NCBI GenBank assembly: GCA_013399115.1
Contig: VXAA01000921.1
Span: forward strand, 329,637-393,636
Source: Anseranas semipalmata
Taxonomy: Eukaryota > Chordata > Aves > Anseriformes > Anseranatidae
DNA: 64,000 bases
Direction: 5' to 3'
Part shown: positions 27,297-41,372 of the stretch, in pieces
Numbering within the stretch: the stretch's first letter is position 1
How the letters are laid out: each line of letters begins with the position of its first letter
Translations under genes and position numbers: made by a program
Notes under the pieces: model-generated
Database searches by the model: none
Told to the model about the DNA's origin: nothing
What the model saw: the letters and a program-made list of their open reading frames with translations, nothing else

Positions 27297-27478
27297 TGAT
27301 GCGCCCCGGCGAGGCAGGAGGCGACGCGTCGGGACGCACCCGAACTGCTGATGCCCAGGGACCGGCCAGGAGCGGAGCCGCCAGGCAGCGGCCACGGAGC
27401 TGTGGGGTCTGCCGGCGCCCCGAGGGGCCGAGAGAAACGGCCCCGCGCCGGCGTGGGCGCGCACCAAAATCACCACAC
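27297..27478. promoter_or_regulatory. Short CpG islet
   Basis: About 27 CpG dinucleotides occur in 180 bp, flanked by ordinary AT-rich sequence. Its length is just under the usual 200-bp threshold for a CpG island. The open frames on both strands are arginine- and alanine-rich and look like composition artefacts. It could be a promoter of an unannotated noncoding transcript; no exon is visible. Confidence 0.4.
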
Positions 27479-30400
27479 ACCAGGGGACTGGAAGCCAAAG
27501 CACAGCTCGTAGTGTCAGCCTGCTTTCAACAGCAATGTAAACAAAATACAGCCCCGGCCTAAGGAAAGAAAACATACCGATTTAGGTAATAAGGTTGGGC
27601 AGAGCTCTCTCATATTGCCTCATTTTCTCCCAAAGTAAGAAGAATCTTTTGAGTATTTTCATCATTGAACAATGTTTTTGTTTCTAAGAACTCAGTCTAG
27701 AAATAACCGCACTGCTATCTGACAAGCCAACAGATAAGGGACCATTCAGTCTCTTTCCGGCTCTGGTACGTGCTTTGTATTTCCCCTTTGTGCTGCTAAT
27801 TCACTAATCCCTTATATCTGCACTCCAATCAGATTTCTTCCCTGCTGTTTTCCTCATAAAGTAGTGCTTTGCATCCTCTGAGGGTCTGTTTATTGCCCAA
27901 AATAAACAGGACTGTACATAAAAGGTCATGCGTGTCCTCTTCACCTTTCAAAAATAATCATGTTTCTTTTTATCTTTAAAATGTAATTCAAACCATAGTT
28001 GAGAAAGCTGCTTTAAAATATTACATTCTTCCTCTATGAAATCTTTATTTTGAGGCCTCTTAATTTTGATGTTGATGTGGAGAGCGTAAGAATTATTTTC
28101 CTCATCAGCTGGCAGTTTTGGGGGAATTTGGTATTTTCTCTTGCTAAGAATTGGGCCCAAAACTGTGCACGTGCTTGCTGCAGGAATGGGTGGGGATGTC
28201 ACCACTGCAAGCTGCTGCCTCAGGAGGCTGAGAAAATTTGCTGCACCTGGTAGTGCTGGGGCGGGTATGGGGCTGTCTTCTGACACAAATCAATGGATTT
28301 TTATCTCCTTCGCTTTCCTGCTAAATCTTCATCTCTCTAACACATGTATATCCACACCAAAGCCAATGAACCATGTTTAGCAGTGTGTGAGTTACACACG
28401 TATGTAAATATTTGCAGGATGCTTTTCATTACCATAGTGCCCATTATTCTCTATCTGTACAGTTCTTAGACTTGGGGTAATACAGCCAGGAATCATCCTG
28501 TCAACACCTGAATGAAATAACTTTTAATGAAAGCCATAAATGGTTTTTAAAAGTCATGAGCATCTCCAGCAATCAATAAAGCAAGCTTGTTGGAACCATG
28601 GAAAGACTCCAAACACGAGATGATCTGCCTGGATTTCCTACAAGTCAGGCATGTGCACTTTGAATATCCCATGGTCCGTAAATAGATTTTGGGAAGAAGC
28701 CAGAAAGCTTACAAAAGGATGACTCCATTAATCCAAAGGTGCCACAGAACTCCATTTTCACCACAGTAAGTGCAAGGGTGCAGCCAGTGATCATTAAAGG
28801 GTAGAAGAGGCATTTGGAAACACATTTGAAGAATACTCCTGAGAAAGAAATCTCCAGCTTGAGAGCTGCACCGAGTCATTAATAGAACTAAACTAATGGA
28901 ATAGCCATTAAGAGGCAATATCAAAGAAGCAAGAACACAGCCCGACCTTTCTGGAACCAAAAATGGTCTCTTTGGTTTTCTCTGAATTTGACTTTAAACT
29001 AAAAGCCTACAGTTAGCTCCGCTTTGCCTTCTGTAGGCTTTTTGTTCTACAGATTCTGCACCTGGCAATTTTAGATTTTATCCAGCTTTACCTTACATCC
29101 TAGCGCAGTTTCCACAATGAATCCTAACAGCAATTTCAAAAGTCCAATACAGAAGCCAAAGGGCTGCAGAACCTGGGCTGGAGTCTCACCCTCTGAGGGG
29201 GACAAACCCTTCCTTGGGGGGCTTATTGTAAGGATGTGTTGTAAAGGATGCCCGCTGGCCGGGGTCACTCGGTCGTGGCTCCAACACCCCTTGTGAATGC
29301 CTGCAGCAGCACCAAGCTGTGGGGTGGCACCTGGAGGGAGTGGAGCGAGGCGGCAGCTGGGGGCATGGGCAGGGCCCCCACTGCTTCTGTCCTTCGGGAA
29401 GTTCGTGCCAGAGTTGCTGGTGACAGCAGGATGGTCACCAGAGCTGCTGGAGATGAGCAAGGTTCGAGGCAGAGATGCTCAGCAAGCATTTTACTGCCAG
29501 CCCCAACAGCGGCAGAGGGGAATCTCATCCACAGCAACGTGTCATGGCTTTGGCAGTACTTTGCTTTTGCTGCAGGAGAGCTGTTGTCTCTGCGAAACAC
29601 AGGGAATCCCTCAAGGAGCAGACCACACCAGGGCTTACTCAGAAGGCTCTGGAAGTCTAAAACATGTTTTTTTTTCTTCTAACCTGTCTCTAGGAGTGAA
29701 TCTCAGTACACCTAGTGGGCACAGTTATTGCCTTTTGGGGAAGCCAATTACACAGTAGCTTTCTTAACCTCTAAGCTGGGACAGTTTGTTTTGGTTTCCA
29801 TTCTTTTATTGTACTTTATGTGCTTTGTAGCAAAAGGAAATGAAAGGGAAGGGAGAAGGAAGCAGCAATGTTGCTGCCAAGAACATCACCTTAGAAAGCA
29901 GTAGTCCCCTCGTAACTCAGGGAGGTCTGTTATCAGCTCACTTTCATATCCACCACTGAAGGCACTATTAAAAAAAAACTACATTTGTCGCTGCACATAT
30001 CAGTCCCGTTAAAAAAACAACACTCAGTGCTTCCGCTGTACTTCTGCTGGGTGGATGGTCTGTGCCATGGAGCCCTCAGAGCGTCCTCTTCCCAGAAATT
30101 CCTCCAGCCATCCAGACTATGGAATCCAAACCCCAAATGGGACAGAAAAACAGCCTTTCATCTGGGATAAGAATAAAAAAAAAAAAAAAGGGGTATTTAA
30201 ATTATCAGCTAATGGTGCTCAAGGAAATGACTGAAATTAAGGAGAAAGCATGCCAGTAAGTTCTGAGAGCTTCTGTTGCCTTCAAGGCCAGATAAGCAGT
30301 TCCAAGTTCTCTGCTGCCCTCACCCCCACTGAACTCAGCTGAGTCTGCCATCACGTTGTATGGCTCTGGAGTCAGCGATCCTGTTCTTCAAGGGCTGTCA

Positions 30401-33400
30401 AGGGCCATTTCTTGAGCTGCAAAGTTTGCATCGTTCCATTGACTTCAAACAGATTTCTTTTGGTTTTATCAACTGCTGAGAATCATCTCCTTCAGACATT
30501 TCAGAATAATAAAAAGATCATTAAAAAAAAAAATTACAACTGATAAACAGTCCATGCAAGAAAACATTAAAAAAACATTTCTAAGTGCAAGTTGCAAGTC
30601 TGAACAGACAGCTCAATGATTTTTTATACTGCTGGTTGTGCAATAAAACAGACAAGTGAGTCATGAAATGACTTGGGTTTGGATACATGAAAGGGCAAAT
30701 AGAGGGGAAGGTACTGTAATGAAGTAGCATGGATTTCAGAAGGTTTTTCATGATAATAAGATTAGCAACAGAGAGTATCACAGTCAGTATAGTCACTACC
30801 TCTTCCAGAAGCATCATGCAGAAGGAAGGGGAGAACCTACACGTAACAGAACACAGAAGGATTCATGAGAAATTCAGCATTTCAGTTCAGTTCCTATTTT
30901 TCTGAAGACATTAATCAACTGAGAAAACTCTTGTCTGTGTGTTAATGTCCCCGTCTCTTAAAATTAGATAGAGATAGTACCTCTCTGCTGGACCCTTGTG
31001 ATCAAGCTTTAACTTTAATTTACTGCTCTGGACCTTTCCCAGAGTTTGCTGCAGAGACAAATCTCTGCTGTTGTCCTCCAGCACCCCCTGTGTCTCTGCA
31101 CTGGGCAGCCCTGCTTACTTACACCGCTTACAGTTCATGATCCTTCTCTCCTGTATCCAAATCCATGTCTTGTTCTGACATTTGGAAGGAAAGAAAACTG
31201 TTTATAAATGTTAATCCCAATTGCAGATGCTCAGCCTTTTAAAATCTGTTCCCAAAGACTTCCCTTGTAAACATCATGTTCCCATCTTTCACCAGCGTAT
31301 AACCAAAATTTACATATTTACCTATATACCCACAAGGTTGTACTAACATTATCACATTTTTAGTTTTGGTACTATCTACCGTGCAAAGTGTTTAAGTATT
31401 AGTTTGAAATTAACATTAAGTAATGATATGAAGCATTATCCTTTGTTGGCTCTATGTGAAACAGAAATGAGAATTAAAAATGCTGTATAAAATTATTATA
31501 TATGCCAGATGTCATGCATAATAATGTTACAGAGGAGCACAAACCAAATATTCATGGCAATGACACGTGTTTGTGTACTTTGTCCAATATCCCATCCAAA
31601 CCCATGAAAGCAGTTAGACCCAAATGCCAGTCCCTGATCAGAGGGACAGATGGTAATTTTCATTTTGCAAGGATTAGCGTATTGGCAATGGGCAAGGTTG
31701 AAAGACCCTGTTTTCTTTGAGCTTTAGAAAAAGATCCAGAAACAGTAACATGTTAGACTATATTCTGCATGTGACAAGGATGCTTTAGGTTTTACTTTTC
31801 TGAGGTTGCAAGGGCTTTGCACCTTGCAGTACCTAAGTTACTGCAAAACAAATAGTTTGTGTCCTGTGAGCTGAGTTTTGCATTAATCCAAAAGCTACCC
31901 ATATTTCTGTTAAGGTCCTCCGTGGGTATGTCTAGGGATTGTGCAAGATCAGCTCAGTTTGTTCCTCTGCTCTGAATGAACACAGTCCTGATTTTCTGGG
32001 TTTGTCTGCCCAGACCAAGACACCTACCCACCGTCAGCCCCAGCAGCTATGCTCCCTTTGTGGTCAGTCGGGACCAGTGAGCACCATTAGTGCATGATTG
32101 CTTTGATGTATGTTATACATCTGCCTTAAGACAGCACTTACACTTCTCCAGCCTTTGTTTTTCAGTGTAACTGTTCTTCAGAGTAAATATAAGCTGTTCC
32201 CATTTGGTGTTTCCTAGTGCAGGAATAAGTTTACATTAACCAACTCCCTGAACCACTCACCTTTTCTGGTCTGCAGTGTCACCACCAACCCTGAAACTGG
32301 CAGCACTGATGGGACAACACCACTGAGAACATCTGTATTTGTCCATTTGTGAATATGTTGTCATAAAACAAGGCCCTCAAGTGCTTAGCATTTGGTCTCT
32401 TAAATGCCAGCTCTCCGTCAGACAGAAGGTACCTCCGCACCACAATGCAGCTTTGTTACAGGCACCAGCTTGTTTGGCACCAGCCTCAGTAGATGCTGTA
32501 CTGGTAGAGTTAGCCTTGCATTTGAGCTGTCAAAAGGCAGGCAAAAACAGGGATGCAGATTTACACAGAAAAGTCTTAAATAATAAAACTGAGGTCTATT
32601 AATATCCACAGGCTGCTAGCTCTGTGGGGAGTAGTAGTATAACAACTGCTAAAACAACTCCCAGACTTCAGGAAGAAGAATTTATAACCACCTTGAAGAA
32701 GGAATTATCAATATTTCTGGTATTTTAAGATTCAATACAGACCAGGTCACCTTCATATTGGCCAGTCTGTGATGGGGGTGAGAACATCTCAGCACCTGAA
32801 ACAGTGAAACAGCTCAGCATCATCAGCTTAACAGAGATGAGTTGGACTTTCACAAGAAACAAATTAAAAAAAAGAAAGCCCTGCCAAAGGAAGCATGCAA
32901 ACTTTGCAATGCTCTGGGCTGAGTGTGAGCCCAGAGGGTCTCTGAATAATGGAAGCAGGAGAGGTAGCAGTTATTAAAAAGCTCCAGAGAGCCATGGGTG
33001 TCACCATCCTGCAGACAGCTCAGGCTGGCCAACATGATCCCAGGACACACAAATTCAAAGGCTGTCAAGAGATCTTACAGTCCTAAGGCAAACAATACGC
33101 TCCACTGAACTCAGCCAAATGCACCATTCAAGGCCAAACTCTCAGTTAATCTAGATCAGCCATGAATTTGGCACGCACATATTAATTTCTGGGAACCTCC
33201 TCATACAAATGATGCCAAAGAGGCTAAGAACATTGTCACTAAGCCACAAATCCGTTTTGGCCAGACAAAGTCAGGTTTTAGCAGCACAGATGACTGTCCC
33301 ATGCATTCTCCAGGCAGGACTCCTCTCCTGTGCTTTCTGGTCTATTATACAAATTCTCAGTCCAAGCACACCACATTATTCCCCATCATGGCAGCTCTCC

Positions 33401-36400
33401 TGAGCTTCACTGCTAATCCTGCATCTTGCTCTTGACATTGCCAAGGTGGACAGAAAACGGACAGCCTCGCTGAGCCCGCCAAAACCTCTTACCTCCCGCA
33501 CCGCACCGCACACCCCGATCCCCACTGTGCAACTTTAGGTGACCGCAGACCACTGCTCAAGGGGGCAGGCGGAGGGGTGTTGACTTCTGAATTACCTTGG
33601 ACCAGGTTTTGCCAGCACAGGACCAGGGGCTCAGGAGATGTTCGTTATCAGGCTGTCCTGCAGCTCTGTACGACTCCAGTGCTGCTATGCTTTGTCACCC
33701 ACACTGTGTCTCCAGTCCATTACCGCTGCATGCATTCAAGCACTGGAAGCAAAACCACAGCTTTTTTACTCTGCAAGTTATTTGGTTCTATACCTGTTCT
33801 TTATCAGTTATATCAGGTTTCATTTCTCACTTTTTGTTGTTGTTGTTGTTTTTGCGGGTTTCTTTGTTAGCAATAAGCTTCAGCACTGCTGGCAACAAGG
33901 TTGCAGTATTTCAGACAAAACCAGGGTAGATAAAAGGGGATCTAAATGAACTAAAGTGCAAGCAATTCCCATTTCAGAAAAACAAATTGACTTCTTTGTA
34001 CTTCTTTCATCTGCTAAATCTTAAATTAGCTGGCAGTCCGTAAAGTAATAAGTAGGTCATTTTCAAAGATATTTTGCAGAATAATAGGTACATTACAAAA
34101 CTGAGTGAATATGTACGTGTAGGCATGTATATATAGATACATACATATGCTGAAGATTGTGGCATTGAATGACAGCTCCAAAGGAAGGCAGATTTGTTCT
34201 CTGGTGCCACAGAAGAGAGATTTTATCTCAAGTTGTGCTGGCTGTGAAGCAGAAAGCTATTACATTAAAAATAAGCTACATTAAATAAACTCTATAAATT
34301 GAAATGCAAAGAAAATTGTTGCATGATTACTTAAACTCAGAGGCTTTGCATCTCACTTTGTGGCCATTCTTCCCAGCCATGTGAGATCTTTCCAGAAAAA
34401 AGATCCAGCTTTTAAAATGAAAACAACCTTTTTCTTTTCTTTAAACACCTCTCAGAAAGCGTCTAAATGAAACCTAGCTATATCCAGTACTGCAGACTGG
34501 CAAAGCCTGCAGAGCATAAAATAATAGTTCCCAGAGAAACAAACAACTTCTATTAATCAGACAGGCATGGTTACTTTGCAATGCAAGTATGACGATTTAG
34601 ATGTTGGTTTGCCTGTGCATTTGTCACCGATTAAACAGGTACACATTGATAAATGTAATCAGAGGTATAAATAAAAAGCTTCCCCCACAGAGTGCTCAGC
34701 GGGGGTGTCATGGTCCAGTCCCATGTCCCACTGCTGGCATCGCCACCTCCCTGGTCAACGCAGTGCCCGAGCACCTCCCCACAGGACGCAGCGGGGTGCA
34801 CGGGAGGCACGAGCCTCACCCGTGCAGGGATGCTTGGGCAGAGCCACAGCGGAGCACGGGGCTCGGACCTGGCCTCGGACCACAAGGGCACTGAAGTGGT
34901 GCATGGACCCCGTGAGGTCACCTGCTGATGGCAAGAAGTCAAAGTTCACAGAAACCACACAAGCAGGACTGTATTTCCTCTTCCTTAAGGAACTTTAAGC
35001 TGAGGGAGCTGTACAAGGCTCCTCACTACACAGAGGTGATACTGCCCTGCTAGAAAACAAACCAGCTAAAATTAAATCTCTCTCCTTCAAGTGGAGTCTG
35101 ACATCATTTTCTCAGTTTTGCTTTTTGTGCTCTAAAATTACTCTACAGAGGTAACAATCCGAGACATACAACTTGTGTTTGTCTTCCCTGTTCACTCCTC
35201 TCCCTTTTCCCAGGGAAAAATAAAAATCTAAAACATTGAGATCATGTAAAAAAAGAATTAGCACCATATGTTGTAATATCAGGAGTGACTTCTGTGATTC
35301 ACTGGGTAAAAGGATTAACATCTCCAGAATTTGGGCAGATGTTACACAAAATCCCATGGCAGGTGATCTATGACAGCCCCAACTTGCTGCCTTGCATTTA
35401 ACTGTTCAGTTTTTCTTTAACACAGACACACACAGATATATATAATCCTGTAAAACTATTACAAACATGCAGTTAAAATAATGAAGGCTAAAAGAAGCCA
35501 CATTTGCCCTGAAGTCCAAGACTTGCTCTTGACTACTCTGCCTTTCCAGGCACAGCTGACTGGCACTGCTGACAGACTTGGCAATCAGCTTTTCCATCCT
35601 CTGAGACAGGATTCGTGCCTGGGAATTGCAGTCCCTTTGGGCCACAAATGACTGCAGCTAGTTTTTGCTGAGACATTGGTATTTAAAAATTAAAAAAAAA
35701 AATAAAACTCACTTCTCAAACGAAAAGCACGGTGCATATAAAATCATATTCTCTAATACCTCACCAAAGTGCAACAATTGGGTTCAAAAAGCAAATTTCA
35801 ACATCAGCATTTTTCACACCTTTGAACTTGCATCACCAACCACACCAGGTCATGGCCAGCTTGCTCCCCCCAGGAGGCCAATCATTGCTTTGGATGTACT
35901 GCAGCAGGAGGGGGGCAAGCAGGGAGTGTGGACCTTGCATCTCATGGAGGGATGCACGTGAGTACTGGAGACCAGCATCAGGCCATAGAAGCCTCAGGTG
36001 CTTGAGGAGAAGCCATGGTTCTCTCATGTCTGCACATCACCTGCAGCCCAAAGGATGAAGCCTCTCTCACAGCCATGCCAGCTGGAAATGTCCTTGGTTT
36101 GAGCTCAAAGGGGGACCATGGCCACTGAACCACAGGAAGACACCTGGATCACTTTGTCACCCCATGATATAGCGTGCGAGGGCAGGCAGCGGACAAGTTC
36201 TCATGTCCTTAAGACCCAAAACTCATTTATATTTCTGGTCTTGGCATACATTCCAAAAAAAAAAAAAAACCACGTTGGTCTCTATCTTCAAGGTACATAA
36301 TGATCATGTCCCAAGGTACCTCCAAGACTCTCCGAAGCTCTCAGCGTCACACAAATCCAAGTCATAGCAAAGGTCCCACAGAAAGCCATTTTTATTTTTA

Positions 36401-36499
36401 CTTTGCAAGTATCAGGGATCTTCAGGAGGTTTGTCCAACTCTCAGCATGCTCCTGAATTATCTAAGCAGCACAGGAGCGCTCATCACTCTACCATGAAA
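27479..36499. other. Intergenic stretch with no supported gene
   Basis: This is largely unique AT-rich sequence. A perfect hairpin lies at 29001-29042. GC-rich patches cover about 29240-29470 and 34690-34930. Short A-runs occur near 30176-30189 and 36256-36270, and a (TTG)n stretch lies near 33835-33850. Open frames in the GC-rich patches have no recognisable domain. Confidence 0.5.
29001..29042. repeat. Perfect 12-bp inverted repeat with 18-nt loop
   Basis: AAAAGCCTACAG at 29001-29012 and CTGTAGGCTTTT at 29031-29042 are exact reverse complements. Allowing one T-T mismatch, three more outer pairs (AAC with GTT) extend the stem. The inverted repeat is certain. Whether it is transcribed or processed is unknown; the stem is shorter than that of a typical microRNA precursor. 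Confidence 0.85.
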
Positions 36500-36529
36500 T
36501 GCAAGCTATGCAGAATCCCCAGGCTTGTC

Positions 36530-36870
36530 ATCACTGATTCATTTTAACTGTAGAAATAAACCACACAATGAATATTAATATTGCTGCATAAGCATTAGCA
36601 CTCTGAAGAATTCTACTAATCATTACTAGTGACACAATGCCCTGTCGCTGGAAGAAGAAGAGAGTCAGACTCACCTCTCTCTCCAGACAACACCCCACCG
36701 GTGTCTAACCTGCAACCCACTTATGTGCTAATTAGACACCCTGGTCTGACTGAAAAAGGGGTTGTGCACTTTTTTCATTGTTGCTAAGCTAAAATTATAA
36801 TTTCCAATTGGCAACAATAACCCTTGCATTTCAACATTATGCAACAAGCACATGTGGTCTTGTTCACGTG
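36530..36870. promoter_or_regulatory. Possible distal enhancer: SOX-, homeodomain- and RFX-like motifs
   Basis: ACAAT/AACAAT cores (SOX type) occur repeatedly, with TAATTAG, a 12-bp palindrome AATATTAATATT at 36571-36582, and GTTGCTAAG and GGCAACAAT, which resemble RFX half-sites. The block is free of simple repeats and has no open frame of note. It looks like conserved noncoding sequence, but I cannot compare it with other genomes. Confidence 0.25.
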
Positions 36871-37998
36871 TATATACAAACAGAGAAAGAAACCTATAAC
36901 AAATGACTGGATAATTTTCTTCTTGTATTAGTATATTGCTTGCTTCATCCTTATATTTCTACATTCCCAGATGAACCTTTAGAGTTTCTGCCACATTTCC
37001 AAACAAACAAAAAAACCACAAATTCTTCCTTTCAACTCTACTTTCTGGATTTTTCTAGGAACATTTTGTTCATCGGTTTTTCAGCTTGCATCTAACTTAA
37101 TGAGATTTAAGTATGTTTTAATCTTTTACTGAAGAGGATGATATATAGCACCCAATAAAAGTGTTGTCAATCACTAATGTGTAATAAGTAAATAGCAGTT
37201 GCCAGGCATTAATCCACAGGACATTCCATTGTCTTCTAAAAACAACACAGTCTGTTCTTTCCAAAGTTGTATTTCCAAAAAACCTGAGAGTTGGAACTTC
37301 TAGCACCCCAGTTACCTTTGGCTCATCCACTTGGATGGGCTGCACGCTGCAGGAACCAGAGAGTCCTCCCCAGAGCTGCACGCCCACTGCCCCCACCCTG
37401 CCCACAGCGATGTCGGGGCGGGCAGCGGTGTCTGCACTCGCTCTCCTCGGCCTCAGCACAGCCAGCTGCAGCACCCCAACCCGTTAGTTGGGTGCAGTCA
37501 CCATTGCATGCATTAACTCAGATGTTCAGTAGAAATACAATTATGATGTTTTCTACTAGGAATTATTTATTCACCTTGGGTAAAAGGCCAGAGTCATATT
37601 TTTAAGTTTGTTTCAATTTTGTTTCAGATACATCTGATTTATCAACAGTTTTGCATTTTGTAAGACTCCAAAGTTCTTGCATTATTCAAAGGCAATCCTT
37701 TCTGTAATCATTCTTTACAACAAGTAGGTAGCATACGAGATTACCGTTAACAAGAAAAAACTGTATATGTGCAATAGCTGATGTGCAAGGTAGAGCATGT
37801 GCCCCATTAGGGCAATGAAATGCTTGCAGTTACTGGAGATGCAGCCAAGTCAGTTGAGCCTATGCTTGTTATCTCAGTAATATCCACATCAGATCGATTT
37901 AAGGCATGAGAAGAATTAGCAAACATAATGGGGAACAGCCAGAGTTAATAGCCCCTGGGGAAATCTCTCCCCAAATGGCTCGTGGTGGGAGGCAAGAA

Positions 37999-38040
37999 CA
38001 GTGAGATAAGGTGAGGTAACAGTGAGATACAGTGAGGTAA
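37999..38040 (+). repeat. Two 21-bp tandem repeats ending in a consensus splice donor
   Basis: The units at 37999-38019 and 38020-38040 differ at two bases and each contain CAGTGAGATA and GTGAGGTAA. The second runs into AG|GTAAGT at 38035-38042, a full-consensus 5' splice site on the + strand. No open frame or known exon lies upstream, so the donor may be coincidental. Confidence 0.75.
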
Positions 38041-39893
38041 GTATTGGTAAAATAACCAAGAGTTTCTTGGATAAAATGATTTTAAGGAGAGCCTTTGAGA
38101 ACACTGAGCTACCTTCTTTCTGGACTGGTTTCTACTCTCATTTCCCAAGTCGAGAAGAAAGCAGAGGGAAAGGTTTCCCCATGGGCAGCTCTAACAGACC
38201 TCCATCCTCTCCAGAAGGAGATGTGTCTGCCTGTAGCTCTCCCCCATCCTGTACGGTGTCTGGTTGCTTCCTCATCTCTTTCTACAGGACCTGGAAGTTA
38301 AAATTGTTGCTGGGAAGCATATGCAAGTAAAAAACAGGTTTAGCTGTTAGGGCCTCAAGAACTGCAGAGCCAGACTAGAAGTCCTGCAGGTCCCAGCATG
38401 GGGCATTGAGCCATTCCTCCTTGGAGGTGGCCTGACCCAAGAGCAGTGACGTTTTCAGGGCACACTGCAGTATGCCTCCCGCACTCCAGCATGCCTCCCA
38501 TGCTCCAGCTTGAACCAATGCTGTTATTATAGGTGGCATTCAACCTTGTGTTTAAAGAGAAACACATGAATAAGTGTTCCACATGCCATATTTAACAAGG
38601 ATTTAACTATGTTAGGTGTTTTTAACAAACTATAAATGTATTCTTCAAAACTCTTTTGCTATTTATAATTGATGCAAATGATAAAAGGCAATCAGTGTGA
38701 ATATTTTTTCCTATTTAAAAATCTACTTCAATTTTTGGTTTTCCAAGAGCATGAAAAATTCCCTTCGCAGAAAAGATGGCTTAATACTGTCATATAAATA
38801 CTGTAAATTGCAAATTGGATTTTTTACACAGCCAAAGAACATGCTAGAAGAAAATCAGAATCAGCAATGAATAAAGAAGAAAATATTTATTGGGCCACAC
38901 AGGTCTCTTGCAATCCTTTTAGTCTTCTTGCAGACATGGCAAGAGTCATTTTCCCATGATGAATTTAGTTTTCTTGTCTGTGACAGAGGAAGTTTGAAGA
39001 AAGCAAGGAAGAAGAAGTTACTCTTAGAAACTGAATTGGCAGGGATTTTCTGGATCACTCATTTGTTCATGGTGTCACAGTTACTTAGCTTTTTATTTGC
39101 CTGTGCATTGTGCTAGCATCCGAGCTGTGGGACGAAGAGGCAGAGCCTGCCCCAAAACTCCACGAGCCAGAGGAGGCTGCTCTGTCCGGTGCATCCCAGG
39201 TGCTGTCAGCTGAGGTGCCATCACAGAGCAGCGGCTGCGTCGCCAGGATGCGCCTGTCAGTGGAGAGCTGAACATAAACGAGGTTCGAACATAAAGCTTT
39301 TTCCAAGTCTGCAAAACAGGCAGGAAGATCCCTCGGAGAGATTTTGGCACTTTTGCTTGTAACCTCCTGGAGCATCCCCAGGAGCAACGCTTGGGGAGGA
39401 GGGGGCTTGGCTGGTCCCCTCCGGGGGCAGGAGCCCGCCCCAGCCCGACAGCTCGCCCACACTGAGGCAGCCCCACTCACCCTGACAGCCAGGAGGGGCC
39501 TGGCAGGGATGCAAGTGGCACTGGCAGACTCCCAAACACCCCTTGGTCTTTGCAGAACTGTCAAAGGCAACTGCAGTATAAATAAGAACAAAGTCTTTGA
39601 GGCTGGAAGCAAAGAGCAAGAGAAATTTTACTTAAACCAATGAAACTCCTCTTAAATTCAGTCCTTTCTCATGTCTGTAAATTACAATAATTGAGGGAAA
39701 AAAAGGTCAAAGCTATTAAATAATTTATTTCACTGAGTAGCAGCTTGTGACTTCTTGTAGCCAGAAGAAAAGAAGGAAAAACCAGGGGCTTATCTCTACA
39801 CTGACCTCCAGAAGTGTAATTCCTGTGCATGGTCCCATTAACATTTCACCTTAATACAACTCTCAACTTACCTCCTTCAGTGGAAAAAACAAA

Positions 39894-39910
39894 ACACCAC
39901 CACCACCACC
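39894..39910. repeat. Short (CAC)n trinucleotide tract
   Basis: An uninterrupted CAC repeat of about 17 bp between two A-rich runs. Confidence 0.85.
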
Positions 39911-39989
39911 AAAAAAAACCTTATTTTTGCTTTGGCAGAGAAGAGTCAGAGCTGTTGTCCAGCAATCAGTCCCAAATCTCTTCTGCCCT

Positions 39990-40330
39990 ATAAATATACA
40001 AGTATCAGATGAGATGCTTAATTAGGTGAAATGGCAGCGACTCATAAGGAGTCAGGAATGCAATCAGCACTGAAAAAGCAACCCAGTATCTATCATTTTA
40101 CTCTATTGAGAATACTTTGCCTTCCACTTCTTCCATACAATTAAATTTACTATGGTGAATTGGAGTGCAAAATTGCCCTCTTCATATACATTGTTGTTAA
40201 ATTAGTCTATAATTAGCAGTAACATATTGTACTTATAACATTTACTATGTTTGATGGTTCCATCAACATAACCTTATTGTGATCTACAGCAGCAAGGATA
40301 AAAATTAAAATGGTATTATTCACTTTTAAG
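39990..40330. promoter_or_regulatory. Possible conserved noncoding block
   Basis: This AT-rich, non-repetitive block contains two TAATTA cores (in CTTAATTAGG and CTATAATTAGC) and CAATTAAATT. It lacks usable open frames and simple repeats. The texture resembles developmental enhancers in gene deserts. This is pattern-based inference only. Confidence 0.22.
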
Positions 40331-41372
40331 GAGCCACTGACAAGTTCTATCCACATTTACAAGCATCTCTTCCATCACATTTAGCCACATCCATAAACTG
40401 TATTAATATTTCCATACTGCCTTTTTGTGCTGTTTTCTCTGGCTAAACAGAGAAGCAGAAAAACCTTCCCACCCTGCCTGGCAGGATGGGGAGGCAGAGG
40501 GGCAATGGCTGGTTCCCAACTCCCATGAGACAGAGACCAGGGCTGCCAGGAATGCAGCGGAACTTCTGCCAACAGCATCATCAGTGCTGGAGCTCCTCCA
40601 TGCCACTCAGCGGATTCGGGACCTCAAGTCCTTCAGACCCTTCTGCACGCCCGGGTTTGTTGCCCACAGGGACATGCTGCACACTGGGCCTGCAGAGCCC
40701 CGGGGCCAGCATCACCCACATGGATGCAGCACCTCCATCTGCTGCAGCCACGTATGACTACCAGGACCTAGAAACCAAGCATGAACGCTGATCTCGCTGC
40801 TTTTTTTTTTCTTTAAGGAAAATGTACAGACTGTGTCATGCTCAACACTCTGCAAGCTGAATTTGGCCTCTGAAGATTCAAAGTGAGCTGTTATACTTGG
40901 TAAACCTGTCAGCATTTAAAGCCCATCCCATCAAACCCCACCATAAAATACTTGTAATGTTAGCATTTTCCCAAGACATTGGAAGCAGTAGCACAGAATA
41001 TGCCTGTGCAGTGGTGAACAGCTGGCATATATGAGCTTTTGTGTTGCACCTGGCCAGATTTATATGTCAGGAGGGCAGAATAAATGACAGGCTCTGATGA
41101 ATGATAAAAATGTGGGTTAAGGTTTGCAAAAGCATTTATTTCTGACATTTCTGTATTTCTGATGAAGTTAAGCCTGAAATTTCGCAGGAAAAAACTGAAG
41201 CCTCCTTCGGACAGAATGGAAATGAAGAGAGATGCTTTAGGAGTCCCTGGGATGACCATGCTGTGCAACAAGCATCTTGGACCAGAGCACAGGTCAGAGA
41301 GATGCAGAGCTCCAATGTCTGCCAGCAGCTACCACAGCCAAAGAGGGGTTTATCCACTAAGGGTCAAGCTCC

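Noticed and set aside
39085..39612. 175-residue open frame on the minus strand with a serine-rich C-terminus
   Set aside because: It could be mistaken for a terminal exon, but there is no recognisable domain, and two other frames on the same strand are also open here, as expected of GC-rich sequence.
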